64,000 nucleotides of DNA, taken from Azorinus chamasolen (Eukaryota > Mollusca > Bivalvia > Cardiida > Solecurtidae). The notes below the pieces were generated by a model, which saw only the letters and a program-made list of their open reading frames with translations, made no database searches and was not told the DNA's origin. A program made the translations under genes and the position numbers. Shown in pieces: positions 54,458 through 64,000 of the stretch (positions within the stretch are counted from its first letter, which is position 1; every line of letters starts with the position of its first letter). The stretch spans positions 38,921,243 to 38,985,242 of the forward strand of contig OY755243.1 in the NCBI GenBank assembly GCA_963576725.1, in the 5' to 3' direction.

Positions 54458-55517
54458 TGTTCTGGCAATCATTATCAAACCATGTCTTATTATTATGAAT
54501 GTTAGTACCGTTAATAGCTCTAATTTTTTCAGATACTACTAACAACAACCTTTTATTGTGTTCTACCTCATCAATATTTACATCATGTCATCATCATCTA
54601 AAATTGAACCAAGTACGTCAAACTTACCGTCGTTAACATGTTGAGCTAACGTATCTTCAAAAGTACAACTTTTAGTTATGTTCAGTTTAATTTCAGAAAA
54701 TTATTCTAATTCTGGAATATTACCCTGGTGAGTTGTAAAGTCTAACTCCCTTCCGGTCATTGCATTAAAATCGCCATTTAAGACAACATAGTTATTAAGA
54801 AAACCGTCACCAGATAACATATTTTCCAATACATCAACCACAGGAGTTGTAATGCTACGATGGTAGATATAGAGAACAGTATACACAGTCTAACCGAGTC
54901 TGCAATTTTCACTTTTTGTGTTGCAATTTTTGCTCTCAGGGATCACCCCCTTTCAGAATTTATATTTTTTATCTAAACCCAATAGTTTTCTATCAATATT
55001 CAAAACTACACCCATTTTAAATTCCCGACATATCCTTGTTTCATACTTGGATAAAGAGTTTCTTACAAATACAAAAACTCCCCCCATATGACGACCCCCA
55101 GGATCGCTTTGCACACCTGGTAAAAAGGACATATTCTTCAAAGTATTTATCAGTATCAATTGGATCAACATCCCATGTTTCAGTCAACGTTACAATATCA
55201 TATGATTTTAGAAAATCAATAGAGTTTGGACTTTAAACCTTCCACATTCCAAGTGAGACAGTTAACAGAATCAATTGCATGTGTTAGGCGTTGACTGAAA
55301 TCCTATTGTGATTGTTCAATTCTATCTGGATTACTTGGGACACCAACATTGGTCGTTCATGATTATTGTCACCTCTCTCTGGCAAACGTTCGTGATTACG
55401 ATTAGCTAGAGTACGCACGCCATGTCTGTAGACACGAGCATCCTTTTTCTCCTTTTGGGGAACTGTATATAGTATGCCGTTCTTGTAGTACCCAAAGTAG
55501 CCACGTTCTCGGGCCAA
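54458..55517 (-). mobile_element. LINE, block 1 of 4: apurinic endonuclease domain
   Basis: The minus strand encodes a short N-terminal segment (55284-55517), then VNCLTWNVEGLK (about 55230-55270, start of the endonuclease), GGVFVFVRNSL, the diagnostic LNGDFNAMTGRE (about 54755-54790), and NNKTWFDNDC (about 54480-54510). Frame breaks are present. Confidence 0.85.
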
Positions 55518-55523
55518 TTTTAG

Positions 55524-56172
55524 TATACGTGTATGTACTATATAATATATCGACCCCCCGGTGGATGTATTTTGGCTAGGGAGGCACTATATTTTACAGT
55601 AAATAGCATCGGGGTCATAGTACTATATAATATATCGACACCCCCTGGTGGATGTATTTTGGCAAAGGAGTCACTATATTTTATAGTAAAATGGCATGGG
55701 GTCATAGAACTATATAACATATCGAACCCCCCCCCCCCTTGTGGGTGTATTTTGGCAAAGGAATCACTATAATGTGTAGTAAAATGACCGGGTCATAGTA
55801 TTATAAAATATATAGACCCCTAGGTTGACCTTCTACGATAAAAAGAGTGGGTCACAATGATATAAGTGGGTCATTATATTAAAGCAAGTAGGTCACTATA
55901 ATTTATAGTAAGATGGCCTTGGGGTCATAAAATTATATGATTTATCGACCCCGTGGTTGATGTATTTTTGCAAGGGAGTCACTATATTTTATAGTAAATC
56001 GGTCGACCTACTACGATAAAAAGAGTGGGTCACAATACTATAAAGGGGGAGTCATTATACTATGGCAAGGGAGTCACTATACTTTATAGTAAAATGACCG
56101 GGAGGTCATAGTACTATATAATAAATCGACCCGGTCGATTTACTACGGGGGACACTTTTCCTCATTACACCG
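55524..56172. repeat. Second array of the 87-bp repeat family with outer edge
   Basis: Units TATATCGACCCCC, GGTGGATGTATTTTGGCAA, GGGAGTCACTATATTTTATA as in 42285-42705. The right edge GTCGATTTACTACGGGGG and TTTTCCTCATTACACCGG matches the inverse of 29505-29560. Confidence 0.8.
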
Positions 56173-56184
56173 GCGCTATATATA

Positions 56185-56390
56185 TTGTTCTGCAGATGGT
56201 CGATGTTTATAAGTCATATAGCGATAGATTTTGGCTTTGACCGTCTTGATGACCCGTTCTGCGTAGTTGGCTTTTACTTCCGTGTTCCGGGCGTACAGGT
56301 GTTCTATACCACGGCCTTTCAACAATGCGTGAAATGCGTTAGATCTAAACTCCTGGCCCTTGTCACTTCGAGTCCGGTTAGGGTATCGAC
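56185..56390 (-). pseudogene. Relic of a second Maverick-type integrase
   Basis: The minus-strand frame is open from about 56390 to 56185 and encodes SDKGQEFRSNAF, HLYARNTEVKANYAERVIKT and AKIYRYMTYKH. This corresponds to the second Asp (D in SDKGQEF) and the Glu region (YAERVIKTVK) of an rve core. It differs clearly from the integrase at 13679-14581, so it comes from another lineage of Maverick-like element. No other gene of that element is present. It sits between the 87-bp array edge and a Penelope-like 3' unit. Confidence 0.7.
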
Positions 56391-56409
56391 CTTCTCTCAG
56401 TGGAGATAA

Positions 56410-56655
56410 ATAAAGTGTGAGGTTGGGCGCCCCTAAACCGGTTTAAACCCCAGTGACATCTATCACTGACCGTTCCAAGGCGGTACTTCCACATACCCCA
56501 CCCTATTGTTTATTTGTTATACGCTTGAGCGTGCATTTGTGTATTTTATATGCATGTACATTTACTTTTTCGTGGTGCTGTTCGGGCGGCTATGTGTTTT
56601 GTATGTCATGTTTTTCTCCGCCTGACTCACACGTTTACTCTTACTTGTTTTCCTA
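56410..56655 (+). mobile_element. Penelope-like 3' unit, type C
   Basis: The core GTTGGGCGCCCCTAAACCGG, TTTAAACCCCAGTGAC and TATCACTGACCG keeps the hairpin with a different loop. The downstream part is diverged from types A and B (ends near CTTACTTGTTTTCC). Confidence 0.7.
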
Positions 56656-56811
56656 TTCTTATACCACTAGTAACGTATTTATGAATGTTTCAGTAAATGG
56701 TGCGGTACATTAGAAAGCTGTGTTTGTTATCAAAGTCACTGAAGACTACAGACGTAGATAACGGGCACCTAACATCTTCATATGAGCAAGACAATAGTAA
56801 ACTAGGGTAAC

Positions 56812-57738
56812 ATGGATAGATCATCATTCGTGCTTCTTTTCGGAGTTATGGTCATCTTTATCTGCTACATCTACCTCATGGAACAGAATGCTACAGCTTT
56901 ACCAAGGATAACCAGTAAATGTAAGGGACATGACGATTTCGCTCGCACACATTTCATGACTGTGAACAGTCGCGGACGGGGTGGAAATCAAATGTTCCAA
57001 GTTGCCATGCTAATAGGCACTGCTCATTACTATGGTTACACAGCTGTGATAAGTCCGTCAATGCGTATTACTAAATGGTTTCATTTACCGAATGTGGCAG
57101 CTATGAAATTCGATAATTCGGTCTTATTTCAGGAAAGAAACTGTTGCACGTATGACCAGCGAATAACTAACCTAAGTACAAATTACAATTATACTTTTGA
57201 GAAATACCTTCAGTCTTGGCGTTACTTTATCGGGGTGGAACACATATTAAGACGTGTTTTCATTTTCAAACAACCTATTCTAAACAGGGCAAAGGAATTT
57301 ATGAGAAATCTACATTTCGAAGAACAAAGGAAAATATGTATCCATATCAGGCGTGGAGATTTTTTGAAATTTAATAAACTCAGTTGTAACCTGGTGGCAC
57401 CAATTGAATATATAACACACGCCATGGAACATTTCAGGCGACAATACAAACATGTGCAGTTTATCGTTCTCAGCAACGATATGAGCTGGTGTAGACGAAA
57501 CATCAATCATCAAAATGTCACATTTAGCCCGTTTGTAACACGCGAAGAAATAGATTTGGCGGTGATGAGTCTCTGTAATGATGTCATTATTACGTCAGGC
57601 ACGTTTGGGTGGTGGGGTGCGTGGTTATCAGGGGGAGAGGTGGTTTACTGGAAAACATACCCGTGCCAGACGTCTGGCATTTACAAACAGTTCGATCACG
57701 CAGGCTACTACCCGAGTCACTGGATCGGACTGGACTAA
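56812..57738 (+). CDS. Galactoside alpha-1,2-fucosyltransferase (GT11), single exon
   Basis: 308 residues. A type II Golgi topology is predicted: a short cytosolic start and membrane anchor at about 6-22, then the lumenal enzyme. GT11 hallmarks in order: GRGGNQMFQ (55-63), the GDP-fucose-binding IHIRRGD (177-183; H178, R180, R181, D183), VLSNDMSWC (219-227), and SGTFGWWGAWLSGG (262-275). Potential N-glycosylation sites are at N26, N120, N126 and N235. It would transfer fucose from GDP-fucose to the 2-position of terminal galactose. Length is slightly short of vertebrate FUT1/2 (about 340-365), mainly in the stem, so it looks complete. It is intronless, common in molluscan GT11 families. It is the only convincing host gene here. 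Confidence 0.92.
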   Translation: MDRSSFVLLFGVMVIFICYIYLMEQNATALPRITSKCKGHDDFARTHFMTVNSRGRGGNQMFQVAMLIGTAHYYGYTAVISPSMRITKWFHLPNVAAMKFDNSVLFQERNCCTYDQRITNLSTNYNYTFEKYLQSWRYFIGVEHILRRVFIFKQPILNRAKEFMRNLHFEEQRKICIHIRRGDFLKFNKLSCNLVAPIEYITHAMEHFRRQYKHVQFIVLSNDMSWCRRNINHQNVTFSPFVTREEIDLAVMSLCNDVIITSGTFGWWGAWLSGGEVVYWKTYPCQTSGIYKQFDHAGYYPSHWIGLD

Positions 57739-57776
57739 GTGAAACATTATTGGACTGGACTAAGTGAAACATTATT
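57727..57776. repeat. 25-bp direct duplication spanning the GT11 stop codon
   Basis: GGACTGGACTAAGTGAAACA plus TTATT occurs twice in succession. The first copy supplies the last codons and stop (57736-57738); the second lies in the 3' UTR. Confidence 0.95.
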
Positions 57777-58008
57777 GTGAATTATACTTGTCAAATAATC
57801 CTGTAGATCAATTGCATATTTAGAGAAAGGACGATTTGGTTTGCCCAGCAAGCATGCTAACTTTAACAATGTTAAATGTACGATGAAGAATATGAACAGT
57901 AGTAAAATAACTGTTATTGTTATTGTAATGCTTTTGGTAGAGCTTACGTTTCAAAATGTAAATGCTAGAATTTATCGACTCTGAACAAAACGAGTCGATG
58001 GTGCTATA

Positions 58009-58259
58009 TAACCCTTTAATCCAGGAATACACCTTTTCTATGACTTTGCATACATGGTGGACCCAGAATAGACGGCTACCGTGGAAACCGTCTGATCATG
58101 GTCGACCCTGTTTGCTAGTAATTTAATATAGATGTGATTACAATATTTCTACCGTGGCAGAAACTCCTTGTATCCAAGCTCTGTCATAGAAAGCAATCAG
58201 AGTAGGCTATCCGTAATATGATTAATCCTTACATGAATATTCCTGGAGTGAAGGGTTAA
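58009..58259. repeat. Palindromic MITE with ~19-bp terminal inverted repeats
   Basis: TAACCCTTTAATCCAGGAAT at the left matches, with two mismatches, the inverse of ATTCCTGGAGTGAAGGGTTA at the right. The central palindrome AGACGGCTACCGTGG ... CCGTCTGATCATGGTCGACC is present. Confidence 0.82.
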
Positions 58260-59214
58260 TATTACTAGATATAGCAATTACTGTGTATATACGATTCCAG
58301 CACACAAAATAGGTCGTCTGCGAAAATAATCATTGTCAAGAATACATGTATACGTATCGCACAGTTTTAGAAATACCGTCTTAAGTTAATTTTGGATATT
58401 GAACCAGTTTTTTTCCTGGATCCATGACATCTGTGTTATATGTAATCTTAACCCTTATCCTGATGTGAAGAAAGCCAGCTCAAAATTGAATCCCGTGGAA
58501 TCCCGTAACTACCTTACTTTTCGGCTAGATGTATTGGGATAGGCATTGAATCGGGTGATACGCTGAGTTACTCAATGTCTCATCTGACTCTATTCTGATC
58601 GTAAATGCGAATCGTGCTGTTGCAACAGTGGGATAAGGTATGAGTGACGTCTGTTGTTGTTTATGTGTACGGCTTGTTAAAATTTGGTGTAATTTAATAG
58701 TGGAATCGGTCAGAAAGCTTTCTGTCTCTTATTTACATGGCCATGTTACTATATACGCTTGTGTCGGCTTTTCCACATACGCGACACTTTACTTCATATG
58801 AATATCTTTTTTAGGTTTCGGACTACTTTCCGAAACTTAATAGTACTGCATGCCCATGGCATGCTTCAAGCAAATTTATAAAGAAAATTACATTCCATAA
58901 TGCGCAATCAGATCACTGTTATATTATGAAATATCGATTTGTGCTTACAATGTATACGCTCATTAGCCCAAAAGCAGACATTTTGAATGGTAAAACGTTG
59001 ACAGAATGTGTATCACGAAGCGCCGATTAAACGATTTAGTTGTCTACGCCTGTATTTCACCCGTATTTCTGCTTTCATTTTGCCAAAAATGTGATATTGT
59101 TTATACCCCTAGACAAAATATAGTTCCAGGTGCAATGGGTTGGATAAACGATATCGATAATTCTTCATTTGGTATTTGTGTCAATTATTAAAATGCAGAT
59201 GAAACTGTTTCAAT
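58260..59214. other. Non-coding DNA, nothing recognised
   Basis: No gene or repeat with clear identity apart from MITE-like fragments (58440-58620 carries a weak palindrome ending CATCTGACTC). A 61-codon ORF at 59006-59191 has no supporting feature. Confidence 0.45.
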
Positions 59215-59422
59215 TACAGTAAAACCTCTCTATAACGGCCACTAAATTGTGTTAATTAGTTGGAATTTAGGACAGGTGGCTGCTTAAAGTAAGGTGAGAG
59301 TAAAACAGAACGCTCCTATTGGAGCGTTCTGTTTTACTTTCACCTTGCTTTAAGCAACCACCTGCCTTTAACACAAAATACTTGTTGTAATTTAGTGGCC
59401 GTTATACAGAGGTTTTACTGTA
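59215..59422. repeat. Near-perfect foldback MITE with TA ends
   Basis: TACAGTAAAACCTCTCTATA at the left and ATACAGAGGTTTTACTGTA at the right. The arms CGGCCACTAAATT and AATTTAGTGGCCG, CAGGTGGCTGCTTAAAG and CTTTAAGCAACCACCTG, and the centre AACGCTCCTATTGGAGCGTT are all inverted, so the whole 208 bp folds. TA borders suggest the Tc1/mariner group. Confidence 0.88.
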
Positions 59423-59640
59423 CCAATAATTTTGCAATGTAAATGATATGTTATATGAGAAATTTGATCGCGTACGAAATATACCACGGGGCGCCGGTAA
59501 AAATGACACAGAAAGTAATCGCTTTCTGAAATTCGGGCAGATATTTTCAAACTCACAAGCATTTCTTGAATGTGTCGGATTGATACAGACAACGTTGCGG
59601 AGAAAACGTTAATGAACTAGAGGTTTTTGTCACAAAAACT

Positions 59641-60845
59641 GATGTCTCCCCTCTAATAAAAACAATAATAGCTAATAACTCCCAAAATACTGATACCAAA
59701 TTTATGGCTCTTGTGCATGACACTTAATTTCATCATGCTCTTTCCAAAAATAAAATGTCATTCCAATAGCATCAGTCGAACACGAGTTATTAATCAGCCA
59801 AAAAATGTAACAAAGGGCAATAACTCCAAAAGTATTGAAGCCAGAATTATGGCCCTTGTTCATGACACTTTCTCTCATCATGCTCTTTCCATGTTTGAAG
59901 TTTCAATACGATGGCAAGAGCCATGTAGGAGTTATCGTCCGGACAAGAAAGAATTAAACAAATGTACAAGGGGCAATAACTCTAAATTTATTGAAGCTCG
60001 AGTTAAGGATCTTATGCATGACACTTTCTCTTATCATGATCGTTCCATGTATGAAGTTTCACTCCAATGGCATGTGTCACATAGGAGTAATTATCCGGAC
60101 AAAAAAATGTGATTTTTTTTACAACGGGAAATAACTCCAATATTAGTGAAGCGAGTGTTATGGACTTTGTGCATGACACTTTCTCTCGTTATGATCTTTC
60201 TATATATGAAGTTTCAATCCAATGGCATGACCATATAGAAGTTATCGTCCGGACAAACAAGTCTGATTTTTTTTACAAAGGGCAATAACTCCTATATTAG
60301 TGAAGCCAGAGTTATGCACCTTCTGCATGACACTTCCTCTCATTATGCTCTTTCCATATATGAAGTTTCAATCAACTGGCATCAGGCATATTGAAGTTAT
60401 TGTCCGGACAAAAAATTATGATATTTTTTACAAAGGGCAATAACTCCAATATTAGTGAAGCCAGAGTTATGGATCTTGTGCATGACACTTTCTCTCGTCA
60501 TGATCTTTCCATATATGAAGTTTCAATCCAATGGCATGAGCCATATAGGAGTTATCGTCCGCACAAAAAAGTGTGATTTTTTTACAAAGGGCAATAACTC
60601 CAATATTAGTGAAGCCAGAGTTATGGACCTTGTGCATGACACTTCCTCTCATTATACTCTTTTCATATATGAAGTTTCAATCAACTGGCATCAGGCATAT
60701 TGAAGTTATCGTCCGGACAAAAAGTGTGACGGACAGACAGACAGACGGACAGACAGACGACAGACAGACAGACAGACAGATAGACAGACAACTCTCACGA
60801 AAACAATATGTCTCCCCCATATAAATATGGGGGGAGACATAATAA
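59641..60845. mobile_element. GTCTCCCC-ended element with ~150-bp tandem repeats
   Basis: Ends ATGTCTCCCCTC and TATGGGGGGAGACAT are inverted. About seven units contain AAAGGGCAATAACTCC, GTGCATGACACTT, TATATGAAGTTTCAAT and GTTATCGTCCGGACAAAAA. A (GACA)n run lies at 60728-60790. Non-coding; overlapping ORFs come from the repeat. Confidence 0.82.
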
Positions 60846-61086
60846 TAGTCGGAACATCGTCAATCTCTACACATTACACACGAACTATAAGGCGAATCGC
60901 CGTGACGTCACGAGCACCTGTTATCTTAGCCGAGAAAAGCTTGGTGGGCAAAAAGACTGACAGCTGATATGTAAACAATAACAGAAACATTGACAGCACT
61001 TTGAAAACTTCTGTTAAAATAAATAAAAAACGATTATGGTGCAATCGTTGGTGATAATATCATCGATAAAACGTGTAAAAACATAA
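60846..61086. other. Short non-coding gap
   Basis: Nothing recognised. Confidence 0.4.
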
Positions 61087-61617
61087 ATGGAAAAGTAGTA
61101 AAGTCAAGCAGGCAAAGCCACATGCAAGACGCAACCACCACCAAAACACCGATAGACAGCATGACACACACACACACACACAACCACATACCCAAACGCA
61201 CACACACACACACACACACACATACACACGAAATGAACACAGAAAACACCAAAATACACACAAGAAACAGGGACAAACGTTCCACAACATGAACAAACAA
61301 CAAGCACAAAGACGCAAGGCAAACAAAAGGAAGGGTGACAAAGAGAGTACCGCCTTGGCACGGTCAGCAGCAAAAACACCACTGGGGGTTTAAACCGGTT
61401 TACGGACGTCCTAACCTCACACTTTTCTCAAAGTCACCCTAGCTTTACAAATATTGTAAATAAAGGTATCCCCGCTGGACTTACCCACAACATAGACGAC
61501 GGTGAACACAGGACAACATGTAAAACATAGCATAATAACTGTGACAATCCGTCAAATATGTACTCAATGACTTTGCTGAAGTCAGAGCACCTGCAGGTAA
61601 GCCGTTAAGGGCACGAT
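61087..61617 (-). mobile_element. Penelope-like type B, 3' fragment
   Basis: Nearly identical to 44909-45420 over its whole length, with terminus GACTTTACTACTTTTCC and core. The upper end breaks off at TAAGGGCACGA inside the 3' UTR. Confidence 0.88.
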
Positions 61618-62318
61618 AAACATGAACCGAAAAATGATTCTGGAAGATGAATTTACAAGATACAAACATCTTTATTTGGAGTCGTTTTTACAACAAATAA
61701 CATGACAGGTCTACAATAAACTATTTGCCGACTATGTAACAAAAATAACAACAGTTTAACATGACAACCTGTGGGATTGAAAGATATAAGCTTTTCAAAG
61801 CATGGGTAATACACAGCACAAACTTATAATCAGAAAAGGTTAACTATTGATAAAATACACAAGTATAAATTAACTGTATTTGTTAAAGGCTAATATCTAA
61901 AGGGTAAAATACTGATTAGAGTTGATTAAACAAAATACTGCTTAGATAAAAGTCCATGCATTTCTAAAGATGTGTCACATAGTTCCTATCACAGGATACT
62001 ATACTGTCAATCATGAAAACAATGGTATTTGTTGCAAATTTATATAAAATTCATAAGGCGTGGAATTTCGCCCAGATTTAAGAGTTGACATCGTAGTACA
62101 CATAAAAATTGACTGGGACCCTTTACTCCGTGAATATCCTTGTAAGAAATACTGATATCATGAATATTTATTAAATTATTGTTTTATAATAGCATATGTA
62201 ATGATGATGTTTTGGTTTCAGATCCAACATAAATTTATAAGCAAACATGCATTCATGGTGCATTCAAAGCTCGTCTGACAGTATAGATCATAACCAGCCA
62301 ATGCTGTGAATGTTTTTC
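61618..62318. other. Non-coding DNA with a MITE fragment
   Basis: CCCTTTACTCCGTGAATATCC at about 62110 and the downstream TTATAAGCAAACA are parts of the palindromic family in the opposite direction. No gene. Confidence 0.45.
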
Positions 62319-62760
62319 GCTCACCAGAACACTTTTGTGCTCAGGGTGAGCTTTTGTGATCACCTGATGTCCGTCGTCCGTCGCCGTGCGTCGTCCGTCG
62401 TCCGTCGTCGGGCGTCAACAATTTGAACCTTTAAACTCTTCTTCTCTGAATCTACAGGGTTCTCAGCTTTCATCTTTGGTACATAGCATCATCTGTAGGT
62501 CCCCTACAAAAGTTATATAAATTATGCCCCTAGAGTCAAAATTGGCCCCGCCCCAGGGGTGCCTTGTTTTCTATTGAAATATATAGTAAAACTTTAAAAA
62601 TCTTCTTCTCTGAAACTGGAAGGTTCTTAGCTTTCATATTTGGCAATAACATCATGTTCAGGTCCTCTACAAAAGTTACATAAATTATGCCCCTGGGGTC
62701 AAAATTGGCTACACCCCAGGGTGGCCAGTTTTCTAGCAAACTTGAAGCTGACTGCACTTT
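62319..62760. mobile_element. AGCTCACC-type element, second copy, partial
   Basis: GCTCACC ... TCAGGGTGAGCTTTTGTG and a (GTCCGTC)n run are followed by two units with AAATTATGCCCCT and AAAATTGGCCCCGCCCC. Related to 20409-21758. A further unit (TATGCCCTTGGGGT) is at the very end of the window. Confidence 0.72.
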
Positions 62761-63500
62761 TAAGCATCTTATCTTTACTCATAAAGGTCAGTTCCAGTGT
62801 TTATGCAAGTTTTACCCTTAGTCTGATCAGTAGAGTAGAAATTGTGTTTAGCCAAATAAATAACAAACACTCATTTTAGATTGAGAAAACTAAGTGGATA
62901 ATTCTCAAAATGCTCTTTGCATATCTATGTCCTGCATTAAGCTCTCAGATATCAATATAGAGTCTTATCAGTATATCATTTGTGAAGTTCAGCTGAATAC
63001 AAGTCAAGTGTTCTATGCTGTAGCATTCTTTATCAGTATTATAGTTGTCTGCTTCAGAATTGTTGTCTGCTTGTCTAAGATTGATCACATTGTTTTTTAA
63101 TACATGTCAATCTTACAATTAACTCTCTTGTACAAAACAATTATGAAGTACAATATTGGATTCTGATCTGACACATATGTAACTTGAAGTTACATATGCA
63201 TCAGATCAGAATCCAAACTGTGCTAGGTCTCCCTTTGCACTTTTGATAACAACTGGATTGCCTCCCTTCTGGGTAGACAACTGATATTTTTTGATCTGGC
63301 CTATTGCACAGACAATTAACCCTTTACTCCATAATTATGCATTTCTACACCATTGCAAACAGAGTAGACCCAGATTAGATGGCTCATTTAGTAGCAATAT
63401 GATCAGTCTGCTCTGTTTACTTATGATATTATATAGTGCAAATTGCATTAAACTATTTCCATTTTGTGAACAATATACAATGTACTTATAATATGTTTAC
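62761..63500. other. Non-coding DNA with an inverted pair and a MITE
   Basis: TTGGATTCTGATCTGA and TCAGATCAGAATCCAA (63157-63213) are an inverted pair. TTAACCCTTTACTCCATAAT at 63318 begins a second palindromic MITE (palindrome 63358-63420). No gene. Confidence 0.5.
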
Positions 63501-63743
63501 TTAACCCTTTCCCTCATATAAATGCCTTTTCATGCATTTGCAAGCAGAGCAGACCCAGATCAGGCGGCTCCTTTAGCAGCTGTCTGATTAGGGCCTACTC
63601 TGTTTGTTAATGGAATTTGAAAGATGTTTTTCATTACTTTCTAAAATGGCTACACTTTCTTTTTTTTCATTATAACTATTTTGTCTATGAATAATCAGTA
63701 GGTATTGAAATTTTGAATAAACATCGAACAGGGGAAGGGTTAA
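63501..63743. repeat. Palindromic TTAA MITE, complete reference copy (243 bp)
   Basis: TTAA-CCCTTTCCCTCATATA at the left and AACAGGGGAAGGG-TTAA at the right. The central palindrome AGACCCAGATCAGGCGGC ... GTCTGATTAGGGCCTAC and both arms are present. TTAA at both borders and CCC/GGG ends fit a piggyBac-type non-autonomous element. Confidence 0.85.
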
Positions 63744-64000
63744 AAATAAGTTAAGATATGAATAATAATATGAACTCATGTAGAAGGTATAATGAAAATA
63801 TTTGAAATTTTGAACATAAGTATAGATTAATTTATTCTTTCTGAAATTCAACCATTTTGCCCAGGGAGATGCTATACATACTTTTTTATATGACCTTCTT
63901 TAGATTTACATTATTATAATATGTTTACATTTACATTTTTCTTTAATTTCTATTCACTTGAGGTACTATACAAAAGCTATATAAATTATGCCCTTGGGGT

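Noticed and set aside
1..64000. tRNA, rRNA or other structured RNA genes
   Set aside because: No A/B box pairs, cloverleaf or rRNA-like stretch was noticed by eye on either strand; a tRNAscan/Infernal run would be decisive.

Overview
This is eukaryotic DNA, most likely from a bivalve mollusc. The host call rests on repeat style only: ~155-bp tandem repeats flanked by AGCTCACCTGAG-type ends, 'GGGGGCAT' repeats rich in AAGGTCA, and RT elements of a kind common in molluscs. Only one ordinary host gene is convincing, an intronless GT11 fucosyltransferase at 56812-57738. The rest is mobile DNA in various states of decay.

Region 1 (about 120-18915) is the centrepiece: an integrated Maverick/Polinton (adintovirus-like) element. 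It has a virus-like layout, with tightly packed, sometimes overlapping genes whose ATGs are almost all directly preceded by a run of A. Left to right it carries a membrane protein with three late-domain-like motifs (+), an acidic/coiled-coil/membrane protein (+), a Trp/Cys-rich tail-anchored protein (-), a penton-like minor capsid protein (+), two tandem fibre-like paralogues (+), a frameshifted major capsid protein (+), a packaging ATPase (+), small membrane proteins (+), an OB-fold-like protein (+), a DDE integrase (+), a frameshifted protein-primed type B DNA polymerase (-) and a small zinc-ribbon protein (-). The ATPase is cut by a 4.15-kb DNA transposon (7079-11236) with ~175-bp inverted repeats, which carries a Ulp1-like protease fused to a PHD finger. 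Capsid, ATPase and polymerase genes are all broken, so this copy looks defective. The element has related 108-bp repeat units in inverted orientation at its two ends and a long hairpin at the right margin.

Region 2 (about 18917-42700) has no convincing host gene. It holds a ~155-bp tandem-repeat element (20409-21758), a 5'-truncated LINE (24040-25800), many copies of a 210-260 bp palindromic MITE family with TTAA-type ends, a (CT)n microsatellite, a 354-bp palindrome and an array of ~87-bp repeats that changes orientation.

Region 3 (42704-55517) is one minus-strand LINE split into four blocks by later insertions. One of these is a Penelope-like RT element (type B, minus), itself interrupted by two plus-strand type A copies. 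The nesting gives a clear order of events: LINE first, then type B, then type A.

Region 4 (55520-64000) has more of the 87-bp family, a relic of a second Maverick-type integrase, the fucosyltransferase, further MITEs, a ~150-bp tandem-repeat element, another type B fragment and a second AGCTCACC-type element near the end.
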